64,000 nucleotides of DNA from contig NZ_BARE01000011.1 in NCBI RefSeq assembly GCF_000367345.1, positions 124,001 through 188,000 on the forward strand. Reading direction: 5' to 3'. Shown one piece after another: positions 25,000 through 33,862 of the stretch (within the stretch, counting starts at the first letter, position 1; each line of letters opens with the position of its first letter). Under the pieces are notes generated by a model. The model saw only the letters and a program-made list of their open reading frames with translations, was not told where the DNA came from and made no database searches. This DNA is from Sphingobium xenophagum NBRC 107872. GTDB taxonomy: Bacteria; Pseudomonadota; Alphaproteobacteria; Sphingomonadales; Sphingomonadaceae. The position numbers and the translations under genes were made by a program.

Positions 25000-25745
25000 C
25001 GAGGATCCTCTACCACGGCCAGCCCAATGGCCCGTCCTTCACCGTTCTGGCAGCCGCATTCGAGAAGGATGTGACGCTGGACTTGCGGGAGTTTGACCTG
25101 GTCGCGGGCGATCGCCACGCGCCCGCCCTGCCCCATCCGATCGAAGTCGACCAGTCCATCGAAGGCGAAGGGCCAGTCTTCATTGTCGATGGCGTCGCGA
25201 TGACCGACAGCGTGTTCCTGGCTTGCTATCTCGACGAGATTGGCAGTGGTCCGGCGCTGCGCCCGGCCGATCCCTATGCCCGCTGGCAAATGATGGCATG
25301 GTGCCGCTATGTCATAGAGCGGGTTGCCCCTGCCGCGGCCTGTCTGGGTGTCGCCGCACACCCGCCTGCCGCTGTTCCCGCCGGGATCGCCAGCGCGGAT
25401 CTGGAGCAACGTTGGCGCGATGCGGTGGAAGGTCGCGCTGACGAAGCCCGACTGGCCGACAGCCGCGTAAAGATTGCCCAGGCGGTCGAGAAACTGGAAA
25501 CGCAACTGGCCGATGGTCGCGACTGGCTGATGGGTGATTTTTCCATCGCCGATCTGGAAACCCATGCCTGGTTGGCTGGCATGCGAAGCATCGTTCCGGA
25601 AGCCTTTGCCGCGTCACCGTTGACTAACGCCTGGGAAATCCGATTGCGTGCCCGCCCGGCGGTAGCGCGTGCGCTAGGCCTTGCCAATGTCGCGCATCCC
25701 GAAGCGATCTGGGCGCCTGGCCCGGAGATTAACCGCTGGGGCTGA
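24996..25745 (+). CDS. Glutathione S-transferase-like protein, possible BaeB-type partner
   Basis: A 249-residue GST homologue translated from an ATG overlapping the stop of the upstream GST. The N-terminal half (ILYHGQPNGPSFTVLAAAFEKD) is related to its neighbour but the glutathione-binding ES pair has become TDSVFLACYLDEI, and the region between is divergent. The C-terminal helical domain has WLMGDFSIADLETHAWLAGM, the usual N-capping box. Reduced conservation together with strict coupling to the neighbour fits a structural partner in a heterodimeric beta-etherase. An independent transferase is also possible. An acyl-CoA ligase gene follows after 4 bases. Confidence 0.72.
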   Translation: MTRILYHGQPNGPSFTVLAAAFEKDVTLDLREFDLVAGDRHAPALPHPIEVDQSIEGEGPVFIVDGVAMTDSVFLACYLDEIGSGPALRPADPYARWQMMAWCRYVIERVAPAAACLGVAAHPPAAVPAGIASADLEQRWRDAVEGRADEARLADSRVKIAQAVEKLETQLADGRDWLMGDFSIADLETHAWLAGMRSIVPEAFAASPLTNAWEIRLRARPAVARALGLANVAHPEAIWAPGPEINRWG

Positions 25746-25749
25746 AACA

Positions 25750-27312
25750 ATGCGTGCGATCGATTATTTCGACCGGGGCCATGACATCGACCCCGATCAT
25801 GCCTGCCTGATCGACGCGGTGAGCGGCGAAACGCTCAGCTTCGCGCAGGTCAGCAGGCTGACCCGGCAGATCGCGGCAGCCCTCTACGCTGGAGGGTTCC
25901 GCAATCAGGAACCGATCGCACTTTACGGTCCCAACAGCGCTGCAATGATGGTCGCCCTACTGGCGATTTGGCGCGCCAATGGGCAGTGGGTGCCGGTCAA
26001 CACCCGCAACGCGATCGACGCAAACGCCGCCTATCTCGACTATGTCGGCTGTAGCTGGCTATTCTATCATAGCGACCAGTCCGCCGACGTTATGCAACTC
26101 AAGGCGCGCGTGGCAGGGCTTAGGCATTTCATCTGCCTGGATCGCGCGCAGGATGGCGACCTATCGCTCGACCAGTTCATTGCCAAAGTCGATGGTGACG
26201 CCCTGCCCGACCTGTCCGATCCGTTCGGGCGTCCCCACGATGTCGTCGGTCTCTTCCCTACCGGCGGCACGACTGGCCCGTCCAAGGGCGTGGTCGTCAC
26301 CAACAGCGGCTGGGGCACGATGATCGAAACGGTCGCCCAGGCGGTCGATGGACGCACCCCCGCTCCCGTGTCGCTGGTGGTTGCCCCCATTTCGCACGCT
26401 GCTGGCCCGGTCGCGCTGGCGACCCTATCGCTCGGCGCGACGCAGATCATACTTCCCGCTTTCGATCCCGCCGCCGTGCTGAACGCGATCGCTGCGCACC
26501 GTGTGACCCATGTCTATATGCCGCCAACCGCGCTATATGGCCTGCTCGACGCGCCCCAACTGGCGGATGCCGACACCTCGTCGCTCAAGATTTTCCTGCT
26601 GGTCGGCTCGCCCGTTTCCCCGGAAAAACTGCGCCGCGCGGTCGAGATTTTCGGACCATGCCTGTGTCAGGCCTATGGTCAGGTGGAAGCACCGATGATC
26701 GTCACCTGGCTCTCACCTGAAGTCGTGGCGGCGGCGGCCGCAGGGGATCGGCCGGAACGACTTTCCAGCTGTGGTTCGCCTACCCGTTCAGTCATGGTCG
26801 GCATCATGGACGATGACGGGCATTTGCTGCCCAATGGAGAGGCAGGCGAACTGGTGGTGCGCGGCGCGCTTGTGTCGCGCGAATATTATGCGATGGCACA
26901 GGAAACTGCCGACATCCGCACCTTTGGCTGGCATCATACGGGCGACATCGCGCGCCGTGATGACGACGGCTTTTATTATATTGTCGATCGCAAGAAAGAC
27001 ATGATCGTGTCCGGTGGCTTTAATGTTTTCACCGCGGAAGTGGAGGCCGCGATCACCGAACTGTCCTTTGTGCGCGAATGCGCCGTCATCGGCATCCCCG
27101 ACGCAAAATGGGGAGAAGCCGTTCATGCCGTTGTTGTTGCCGATGATATTGAGGAAGCTGTCATCATTGCCCATGCCAAGGCCCGGTTGGGCGGCGTAAA
27201 GGCACCTAAAAGCGTGGCCTTTGTCACCGCCATTCCACGGACGGCGGCGGGGAAAATGGACAAGAAAGCTTTGCGCGCGGCCCATTGGTCGGGCGAGCGC
27301 ATGGTGAACTGA
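25750..27312 (+). CDS. AMP-dependent acyl-CoA ligase
   Basis: A 520-residue ANL-family enzyme. The ATP/AMP signature is FPTGGTTGPSKGVVVTN, followed by the YGQVE A5-like motif, the HHTGDIARRDDDGFYYIVDRKKDMI region and the C-terminal lysine motif PRTAAGKMDKKAL. Such enzymes make acyl- or aroyl-CoA thioesters through an adenylate. The ATG at 25750 follows the GST stop by 4 bases; the longer in-frame reading would overlap that gene. In this operon the substrate may be a cinnamate such as ferulate or 5-carboxyferulate, or an aliphatic side chain; no specificity residue allows a choice. The neighbouring quinohemoprotein dehydrogenase follows on the same strand. Confidence 0.88.
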   Translation: MRAIDYFDRGHDIDPDHACLIDAVSGETLSFAQVSRLTRQIAAALYAGGFRNQEPIALYGPNSAAMMVALLAIWRANGQWVPVNTRNAIDANAAYLDYVGCSWLFYHSDQSADVMQLKARVAGLRHFICLDRAQDGDLSLDQFIAKVDGDALPDLSDPFGRPHDVVGLFPTGGTTGPSKGVVVTNSGWGTMIETVAQAVDGRTPAPVSLVVAPISHAAGPVALATLSLGATQIILPAFDPAAVLNAIAAHRVTHVYMPPTALYGLLDAPQLADADTSSLKIFLLVGSPVSPEKLRRAVEIFGPCLCQAYGQVEAPMIVTWLSPEVVAAAAAGDRPERLSSCGSPTRSVMVGIMDDDGHLLPNGEAGELVVRGALVSREYYAMAQETADIRTFGWHHTGDIARRDDDGFYYIVDRKKDMIVSGGFNVFTAEVEAAITELSFVRECAVIGIPDAKWGEAVHAVVVADDIEEAVIIAHAKARLGGVKAPKSVAFVTAIPRTAAGKMDKKALRAAHWSGERMVN

Positions 27313-27349
27313 ACGACGGGTGAAAACATCCGCGAGAATGAAGGACGGG

Positions 27350-29467
27350 ATGAGCATGCGGGTTGCAGTCTGGGCAATGACGATCGGCAGTCTGGCGCTG
27401 GCCGCCTGTAGCCAGGGCAATGGCGCAACGGGCGTCGGTGGCGTTGACGCGGCGCGGATCATTGCCGCCGCGCCCGCGCAATGGCTCTCGACCGGGCGCA
27501 CCTATGACGAGCAACGTTTCAGCCCGCTGACTACGATCAATCAGGATACGATCGGCAGGCTGGGCCTGGACTGGTTCGCTGATCTCGATACCAATCGCGG
27601 GCAGGAGGCGACGCCTTTGTTCATCGACGGCGTGCTCTATGTCTCGACCGCATGGAGCATGGTGAAGGCCTATGATGCGCGTACTGGCAAGCTGCTCTGG
27701 TCGTTCGACCCGGCTGTGCCGCGCGAAACATTGGTGAAGGCCTGTTGCGACGCGGTCAATCGCGGCGTGGCGGCATGGGGCAACAAGATTTTCGTCGGCA
27801 CGCTCGACGGGCGCCTGATCGCCATCGATCGCGCAACCGGCAAAGCGGTCTGGAGCGTCGTCACGCTGGACCAGAGCAAGAATTACACCATTACCGGCGC
27901 GCCGCGTGTCGTGAACGGCATGGTCATCATCGGCAATGGCGGCGCGGAATTCGGGGCGCGTGGCTATGTCGCGGCCTATGATGCGGACACGGGCAAGGAG
28001 CGCTGGCGATTTTACACTGTCCCGGCACAGCCCGGCACTGAAAAGGAACCGGACTATCTGAAGAAGGCAGCCGCCACATGGCATGGCGAATGGTGGAAGC
28101 AGGGCGGCGGCGGCACGGTTTGGGACGCAATGGCCTATGATCCGGAGCTGGACCTTCTCTATATCGGCGTCGGCAACGGATCGCCCTGGAACCAGGCCTA
28201 TCGGTCGGATGGGAAGGGCGACAACCTCTATCTTTCGTCCATCGTCGCAGTCCATGCCAGGACAGGGCAATATGCCTGGCATTATCAGACGACGCCGGGC
28301 GACAGTTGGGACTTCACCGCCACCCAGCATATCATACTCGCCGATCTCGATATCGGTGGTGCCAAGCGCAAAGTGTTGATGCAGGCGCCCAAGAACGGAT
28401 TTTTCTACATGCTTGACCGTACCAACGGGCAGCTGCTCTCGGCGAAGAATTTTGTACCGGTCAACTGGGCAAGCGGCATCGACATGACGACCGGCCGGCC
28501 GATCGAAAATCTGCAAGCGCGCTATTACAGGACTGGGCAGCCCTTCATCGGCTCCCCCGGCCCAACCGGCGCGCATAGCTGGCACCCGATGGCGTTCGAT
28601 CCGAAGTCCTCGCTGGTGTTCATCCCCGCCAACCTGGCCGCCTTCCCCTATATTCCCGAAAAAGGCTGGAAGGCCAACAAGTTGGGGTTCAATGTCGGCA
28701 TCGATTTCGCTGCCGCCGCCATGCCCGCTGACAAGGCGGCACGCGAGGCGGCGATGAAGGCGACAAGTGGCGCGCTGATCGCTTGGGATCCCGTTGCGCA
28801 AAAGGAACGCTGGCGCGTGTCCTATAAAGGGCCGTGGAATGGCGGCCTGCTCGCAACCGGCGGCGATTTGGTGTTTCAGGGCACAGCTACCGGAGAGTTC
28901 AACGCCTATGCCACCAGGGACGGACGCAAGCTCTGGTCCTTTCCGGCGCAAACCGGCATCGTAGCAGCGCCGATCAGCTATGAACTGGACGGGCAGCAAT
29001 ATGTCGCGGTCATGGCCGGCTGGGGCGGTGTCTGGGCTTTGGCGCCGGGCATTCTGTCAGACAAGAGCGGGCCGAGCCGCAATATCTCGCGCCTGCTGGT
29101 GTTCAAACTGGATGGCAAGGCGGCTCTGCCCCCTGCCCCGCCGCTGGCCAAAATGCCGCTTGATCCGCCGCCATCGACAGCAAACGCTGCGAAGATCGCG
29201 GCAGGCGGCGCGCTATTTGGCCGCTATTGCAGTGTCTGCCATGGCGACGCGGCGATTGGCGGCAGCATTGTCCCTGACCTGCGCCATAGCGGCATGCTGA
29301 ACGACGCTGACATATGGGGGCAAGTCGTGCATGACGGCGCGCTCAAGGATAATGGCATGGTCAGCTTTGCATCGATCCTGTCAGCAGCGGAAATTGAAGA
29401 CATCCGCGCCTATGTCATCCACCGTGCCAACGAAGACAAGATATTGGAATCCGCCCATGCCGATTGA
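27350..29467 (+). CDS. PQQ-dependent quinohemoprotein alcohol dehydrogenase, putative lipoprotein
   Basis: A 705-residue periplasmic dehydrogenase with an eight-bladed propeller and a C-terminal heme domain. Adjacent cysteines (Cys132-Cys133, KACCDAVN) form the vicinal disulfide over PQQ. Propeller W motifs are visible (AYDARTGKLLWSFDP, DGRLIAIDRATGKAVW, YDADTGKERWRF). The heme motif CSVCH is at residues 627-631, so it is a type II-like enzyme that passes electrons to a cytochrome. The N-terminus ends in LALAAC, a lipobox, which suggests a membrane anchor rather than a free protein. The start at 27350 has AAGGA just upstream. Oxidation of the primary alcohol of a lignin dimer or coniferyl alcohol is a reasonable role. 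It overlaps the next gene. Confidence 0.88.
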   Translation: MSMRVAVWAMTIGSLALAACSQGNGATGVGGVDAARIIAAAPAQWLSTGRTYDEQRFSPLTTINQDTIGRLGLDWFADLDTNRGQEATPLFIDGVLYVSTAWSMVKAYDARTGKLLWSFDPAVPRETLVKACCDAVNRGVAAWGNKIFVGTLDGRLIAIDRATGKAVWSVVTLDQSKNYTITGAPRVVNGMVIIGNGGAEFGARGYVAAYDADTGKERWRFYTVPAQPGTEKEPDYLKKAAATWHGEWWKQGGGGTVWDAMAYDPELDLLYIGVGNGSPWNQAYRSDGKGDNLYLSSIVAVHARTGQYAWHYQTTPGDSWDFTATQHIILADLDIGGAKRKVLMQAPKNGFFYMLDRTNGQLLSAKNFVPVNWASGIDMTTGRPIENLQARYYRTGQPFIGSPGPTGAHSWHPMAFDPKSSLVFIPANLAAFPYIPEKGWKANKLGFNVGIDFAAAAMPADKAAREAAMKATSGALIAWDPVAQKERWRVSYKGPWNGGLLATGGDLVFQGTATGEFNAYATRDGRKLWSFPAQTGIVAAPISYELDGQQYVAVMAGWGGVWALAPGILSDKSGPSRNISRLLVFKLDGKAALPPAPPLAKMPLDPPPSTANAAKIAAGGALFGRYCSVCHGDAAIGGSIVPDLRHSGMLNDADIWGQVVHDGALKDNGMVSFASILSAAEIEDIRAYVIHRANEDKILESAHAD

Positions 29468-30329
29468 TCCATCCAAAATCCTGGCCATCGACGTGCATGT
29501 CCATGCCGAGGTGTCCTGCCATGATCCGGAGGACCCGGTGATGGCCAAATTTTTCGATGCGGCGTCGACCTATTTCAAGGCGGACCGCAAGCGTCCGACC
29601 ATTCCCGAAACCATCGCTTATTATCGCGCGCAGAATATCGCCTTCTGCCTGTTCACGGTCGATTGCGAGAGTGGCATCGGCGCCAAGCGGATCAGCAATT
29701 ATGAGATTGCCGACATTGCAGCGGAACATGACGATATCGTCATTCCCTTTGCATCGATCGACCCGCGCAAGGGCAAACTCGGCGCGCGGGAGGCGCGCGA
29801 TCTGGTCGAACATCATGGCGTCAGGGGATTCAAATTTCATGGCATCATGCAGGATTGCCACCCCGCGGACCGGGTGGCCTATCCCATCTATGAAGTGATC
29901 GCGGAACATGGATTGCCCGCCATCTTCCATACCGGCCATTCGGGCATGGGCACGGGAATGAAGGGCGGCGGCGGGGTACGCCTGAAATATGGTCAGCCGA
30001 TTCTGGTCGACGATGTCGCGGTCGATTTTCCCGACATGAAGATCATACTGGCCCATCCCAGCTGGCCATGGACCGACGAAAGCCTGTCGATGGCATTGCA
30101 CAAGGACAATGTGTTCATGGACCTGTCGGGATGGTCGCCAAAATATTTCCCAAAGCAGGTGATCCAATACGCGAATACGCAACTAAAGCATAAGATGCTG
30201 TTCGGGTCGGACTGGCCGCTTATCCGTCCGGAGAAATGGATCGATGCCGCGCGGGCGGCGGGCTTTCGCGAAGACGTGCTGCCGCTGATCATGAAGGACA
30301 ATGCGGCCAAGCTGTTGGGACTGGGCTGA
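29457..30329 (+). CDS. Metal-dependent amidohydrolase (ACMSD-like family)
   Basis: A 290-residue TIM-barrel hydrolase or decarboxylase. Metal ligands are visible: His14 and His16 (IDVHVHAE), His158 (FHTGH), His200 (LAHPSWPW) and Asp252 (FGSDWPLIRPEKW). It differs from the LigW protein of this window in having the HxH start rather than E-E. Members include decarboxylases of hydroxybenzoates and hydrolases of ring-cleavage products. The ATG at 29457 lies 11 bases inside the end of the dehydrogenase gene, so the two are coupled. The specific reaction is unknown; a decarboxylation or hydrolysis step in the same aromatic pathway is likely. The 106-bp gap after it holds the porin promoter. Confidence 0.8.
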   Translation: MPIDPSKILAIDVHVHAEVSCHDPEDPVMAKFFDAASTYFKADRKRPTIPETIAYYRAQNIAFCLFTVDCESGIGAKRISNYEIADIAAEHDDIVIPFASIDPRKGKLGAREARDLVEHHGVRGFKFHGIMQDCHPADRVAYPIYEVIAEHGLPAIFHTGHSGMGTGMKGGGGVRLKYGQPILVDDVAVDFPDMKIILAHPSWPWTDESLSMALHKDNVFMDLSGWSPKYFPKQVIQYANTQLKHKMLFGSDWPLIRPEKWIDAARAAGFREDVLPLIMKDNAAKLLGLG

Positions 30330-30435
30330 AGCGTAGATCTTGATCGCTATATTGTTACAGAATTAAGTCAATCAGTGTCATATAGCTGTCATTCAATCGA
30401 CATAAACGCCCCCCGGACAGACGAGGGGCGAGCGA

Positions 30436-31854
30436 ATGATCGGATCGAAACATTTCCAGATGGGCCTGGCGGTCAGCCTGCTGGCGTTGATGCCGCAGGC
30501 GGCGCAAGCCCAGACGGTAGAGCAGTTGCAAGCGCAGATCGACGAGCTCAAAGCCCAGGTTCAATCGCTGATGACGGCCCTTGCTGCGAACAAGAACCAA
30601 GCAGCGCCGGTCGTCGCGCAGGTCCCGCCGCAGTCTGCCGCGCCCACCACGACACCGGCCCCGGCTGCCACGGTGCTGGCATCGGCCCCTGCACCGACCC
30701 CTGCTGCCAAAGCGGGCAAGTCCAAGGCCTGGTATGACCGGTTGACCCTGCGCGGCTATACCCAGATGCGCTACAATGCCTTCCTGTCCGGCGATGACAG
30801 TGCGCCTGCTGGCCAGTCGCGGCTGCGTTCCGTGCATGATAGCGGGATTTCGGATCGGGGCGGCTTCTCGCTGCGTCGTGTCCGTCTGGTCATCCAGGGG
30901 GACGTTTCGGATCGCGTCTCGCTCTATCTCCAGCCCGACTTCGCTACCGCCGTCAATAATCAGGTGGGCAGCGAAAGGCGCGAGGGCTTTGCCCAGTTGC
31001 GCGACGCCTATGCCGACATTTTCTTGGACAAGGCCAAGACATTCCGCCTGCGCTTTGGCCAGTCGAAAGTGCCCTATGGCTGGGAAAATATGCAGTCATC
31101 GTCCAACCGGCTGACACTGGATCGCAGCGACGCGATCAACAGCGCGGTTCCGGGTGAACGGGATCTGGGTGTGATCGCCTATTACACCCCGCCTTCGGTT
31201 CAGAAAATCTGGGATGATCTGGCCGATGACGGGCAAAAATTGTTCGGCAATTACGGCGCGTTCGGCATCGGTGTGTTCAACGGGCAAGGCGTCAACAAGA
31301 CGGAACAGAATCGCGGCCTGATGAAGGTAGCGCTGGCGACATGGCCGTTCGAGATTGGCGACCAGGTCGTCGAATTTGGTGGATCGGCCATGATCAACGA
31401 CGTCCAGCCCGAACTGCGCAGCGGCGGCGTCAGTCCCGTCACCTACAAGGACAACCGCGTTGGCCTGCACGCCATGCTCTATCCCAAGCCCTTTGGCATT
31501 CAGGCCGAATGGAATTGGGGCAAGGGGCCGGAATATGATGTCGCCACCCAGTCGATCCAAACGAAGAACCTGCAAGGCGGCTATGTTCAGGCGATGATGC
31601 GTCTGCCCACGGAAGGTCTGGGATCGTTGATGCCCTATGGCCGCTGGCAGCATTATCGTGGCGGCTGGAAGGCCGGGACCAATGCTCCGCGTCTGGAAAC
31701 CGACGAATTTGAACTGGGGCTGGAATGGCAACCATGGAAGGCGCTGGAAATCACCATGGCTTATGCTCGGATGAAGCGCGCTGAAGCGGACGAACGTCGC
31801 ACCGGCCGCGCCGAAGGCAATCTGATCCGCACCCAGGTTCAGTGGAATTACTGA
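30436..31854 (+). CDS. OprO/OprP-family outer membrane porin
   Basis: A 472-residue porin. A signal peptide (FQMGLAVSLLALMPQAAQAQ) is followed by a trimeric coiled coil (VEQLQAQIDELKAQVQSLM), an Ala/Pro linker at residues about 55-95, and a 16-strand barrel beginning WYDRLTLRGYTQMRYNA and ending in RTQVQWNY with the C-terminal aromatic residue. The FRLRFGQSKVPYGWENMQSS stretch is typical of phosphate-selective porins O and P. In this cluster it probably lets an anionic aromatic acid pass, not phosphate. It has its own promoter region after the amidohydrolase and is convergent with the SDR gene at 31920. Confidence 0.9.
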   Translation: MIGSKHFQMGLAVSLLALMPQAAQAQTVEQLQAQIDELKAQVQSLMTALAANKNQAAPVVAQVPPQSAAPTTTPAPAATVLASAPAPTPAAKAGKSKAWYDRLTLRGYTQMRYNAFLSGDDSAPAGQSRLRSVHDSGISDRGGFSLRRVRLVIQGDVSDRVSLYLQPDFATAVNNQVGSERREGFAQLRDAYADIFLDKAKTFRLRFGQSKVPYGWENMQSSSNRLTLDRSDAINSAVPGERDLGVIAYYTPPSVQKIWDDLADDGQKLFGNYGAFGIGVFNGQGVNKTEQNRGLMKVALATWPFEIGDQVVEFGGSAMINDVQPELRSGGVSPVTYKDNRVGLHAMLYPKPFGIQAEWNWGKGPEYDVATQSIQTKNLQGGYVQAMMRLPTEGLGSLMPYGRWQHYRGGWKAGTNAPRLETDEFELGLEWQPWKALEITMAYARMKRAEADERRTGRAEGNLIRTQVQWNY

Positions 31855-31919
31855 TCAGTCGCTGATCCAAAAAGCTGACCGGGCTAGCCCCTTCTCGCCC
31901 GGCCAGAGGCACATGATGT

Positions 31920-32858
31920 TCAATTGGCGACAGTTTCCTTCGCTGTGCGCCGCGCGAGTTGTGCGTTGAATGCAGGATTGGACAACAGGAAACCAATTTC
32001 CCTGGCGCGTGCCTGATTGACGGTTTCCTGTGGCATCGATGCCATGATCGCATCAAAGCGCGACTGCATACCCGGCGCAAATTCCGGGTGGGTCAGTATA
32101 TACAGGTCATTTGCGCGGATGCCCGCCAGCACCCGCTCACCCACTTCGTCCGCGCTCATCCAGAGCGGTGAGACGGGGCGCTTTTCCAGTTCTTCCTCGC
32201 GCTCACGATAGCCGCTATCTTCACGATATTCCGCGGGCCGCAATTCGCCGCTATGGGCGATATTGCTCTGCACCGGCCCCGGCATGAATGCCGATACGCC
32301 TATATTCTCTGCCGCGAGTTCCCCACATATGGCTTCGGATATGCCCAGCACAGCCGCCTTGGCCGCGGTGTAAATGGCCGAATAATTGATGGGAAGAAGG
32401 GCCGACTGGGACGATGTCGTGACGATCTGACCACCCTCGCCATGCGCCTTGATCCGGGGAAGGATAGTGACGAGACCGTTGATTACCCCACCCAGATTGA
32501 CGCCCATGCCCCAATCCCAATCGTCAAAGCGTGCTTCCAGTACCGGCCCCATCACGCCGACTCCGGCATTGCCGACCAATATGTGGATTTTCCCGAATCG
32601 CGCCTCCGCAGCATCGGCCGCCCGCGCGAAAGCAGCCCGATCCGTAACGTCCAACTCCACGGTTTCGACCTGGTGGTCTGCCGCCAGGTCGGCTTTGGCT
32701 GCCGCCAGGGCACTCTGCCGAATATCGGCGATCACCACATTGGCCCCGGCGCGCACCAGCGCCCGCGCTATGCCAAGGCCGATGCCGTTCGCGCCGCCGG
32801 TAATGAAGGCCGTCCGCCCCCGCACATCGGCCATCGGTGCTGTGATTGCCTGCATCAT
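31920..32858 (-). CDS. SDR-family oxidoreductase, LigL/LigN-like (C-alpha-dehydrogenase candidate)
   Basis: A 312-residue classical SDR. The cofactor motif TGGANGIG, the NAD-type acidic residue (IADIRQ), and the triad Ser150, Tyr163, Lys167 are present. The segment after the active site (FMPGPVQSNIAHSGELRP, then a long helix and LYILTHPEF) matches the LigL/LigN branch that oxidises one enantiomer of the C-alpha alcohol of beta-aryl ether dimers. It is the second such enzyme in the window, related to the one at 12004. It follows the beta-keto acid cleavage gene by 10 bases in one leftward operon. Two adjacent ATGs start the gene after GGAGAGGGA. Confidence 0.8.
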   Translation of the reverse strand: MMQAITAPMADVRGRTAFITGGANGIGLGIARALVRAGANVVIADIRQSALAAAKADLAADHQVETVELDVTDRAAFARAADAAEARFGKIHILVGNAGVGVMGPVLEARFDDWDWGMGVNLGGVINGLVTILPRIKAHGEGGQIVTTSSQSALLPINYSAIYTAAKAAVLGISEAICGELAAENIGVSAFMPGPVQSNIAHSGELRPAEYREDSGYREREEELEKRPVSPLWMSADEVGERVLAGIRANDLYILTHPEFAPGMQSRFDAIMASMPQETVNQARAREIGFLLSNPAFNAQLARRTAKETVAN

Positions 32859-32868
32859 TTCCCTCTCC

Positions 32869-33744
32869 TTATTGTTTCAGGCCAAGCATTGCGCGAGTCT
32901 CTCCGGCGCTGGCGATATCGCCGCCCATGCGCTCGACCATTTCCACGCCCCAGCGCACCAGATCGGCATTGTCAGCCGCCAAACGTCCACGCCGTAGATA
33001 GATGGTGTCTTCAAAGCCGACCCTGACATTGCCACCCAGCAGCACCGATTGCGCCGCCATCGGGAAGCTGTGGCGGCTGACCCCGAAGCCCGTGAACGGC
33101 GTGTCGCGCGGTATCTGGTTTCTGGCGTAGAGCATCGCTTCGGTCGTGGCGGGCAGACCATATTTGGTCCCCAGTACGAAGGTGAAGGGGGCATTTTTAG
33201 GAATCGCGCCCTTGGCCATCAGATCGTCGGCAAAGACGAAGTCCCCGGCCTCGAAACACTCAATCTCCGGCAAGACGCCGGCATCCTGGATCATATGACC
33301 CATGGTCGTGATCATCGGGTCGAGGTTGATCGCGACGCCGCCCCAAAGCTGCATGGTGCAAATGTCGAGCGTGCACATGTCCGGTTTCAGGTCCAGAATA
33401 TGCTCCAACCGTCGTTGTGCCGTGAACATCAGGGTGCCGGGACCACAGACCGCGGGATCATCATCGCTCTGCATCCAGGTGCAGCCGGGACCGGTCGTGA
33501 CGTTCAGGATCACCTCGTCATTCTTCGCGCGAATGAGGCCTACCACCTCGCGATAATCGTCCAGCGCCTGTGATGGATCGCCGGTTTCGCGGTCTCGCAC
33601 ATGCAAATGGATGATCGCCGCGCCAGCCTGCGCCGCGGCCAGCGCCTCGGCCGCGACATGATCGGGCCGGAACGGGAAATTGGGATGATCGGGCATGGGT
33701 GAGCTTCCCGTCACCGCGCAGGTCAGAAATAGCTTGCCAGCCAA
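32869..33744 (-). CDS. Beta-keto acid cleavage enzyme (BKACE, DUF849 family)
   Basis: A 291-residue TIM-barrel enzyme. Family landmarks are KLFLTCAVTGSSPMPDHP at the start, the Zn-binding HLHVR, the glycine-rich NVTTGPG, and the PEIECFEAGD and SVLLGGNVRVGFEDTIYLR strands. BKACE enzymes react a beta-keto acid with acetyl-CoA to give acetoacetate and a new acyl-CoA. I chose the TTG at 33744, 7 bases after AGGAG; longer in-frame readings run into the regulator gene. In a LigL-like SDR operon near ligF and ligG, vanilloylacetate (a beta-keto acid of the ether cleavage route) is a natural candidate substrate, giving vanilloyl-CoA. Family call strong, substrate inferred. Confidence 0.87.
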   Translation of the reverse strand: MAGKLFLTCAVTGSSPMPDHPNFPFRPDHVAAEALAAAQAGAAIIHLHVRDRETGDPSQALDDYREVVGLIRAKNDEVILNVTTGPGCTWMQSDDDPAVCGPGTLMFTAQRRLEHILDLKPDMCTLDICTMQLWGGVAINLDPMITTMGHMIQDAGVLPEIECFEAGDFVFADDLMAKGAIPKNAPFTFVLGTKYGLPATTEAMLYARNQIPRDTPFTGFGVSRHSFPMAAQSVLLGGNVRVGFEDTIYLRRGRLAADNADLVRWGVEMVERMGGDIASAGETRAMLGLKQ

Positions 33745-33862
33745 CCGCACTCTCCTGTCTTGTGTCGGGCATGTCGCCGACCCTTGAACAGGGGTCTTGC
33801 AGAGGAAGCGGCACGCAAGAAGGCCGTTGAGTGTCCCATTATAGAGAGTAACTGGATAAGGC

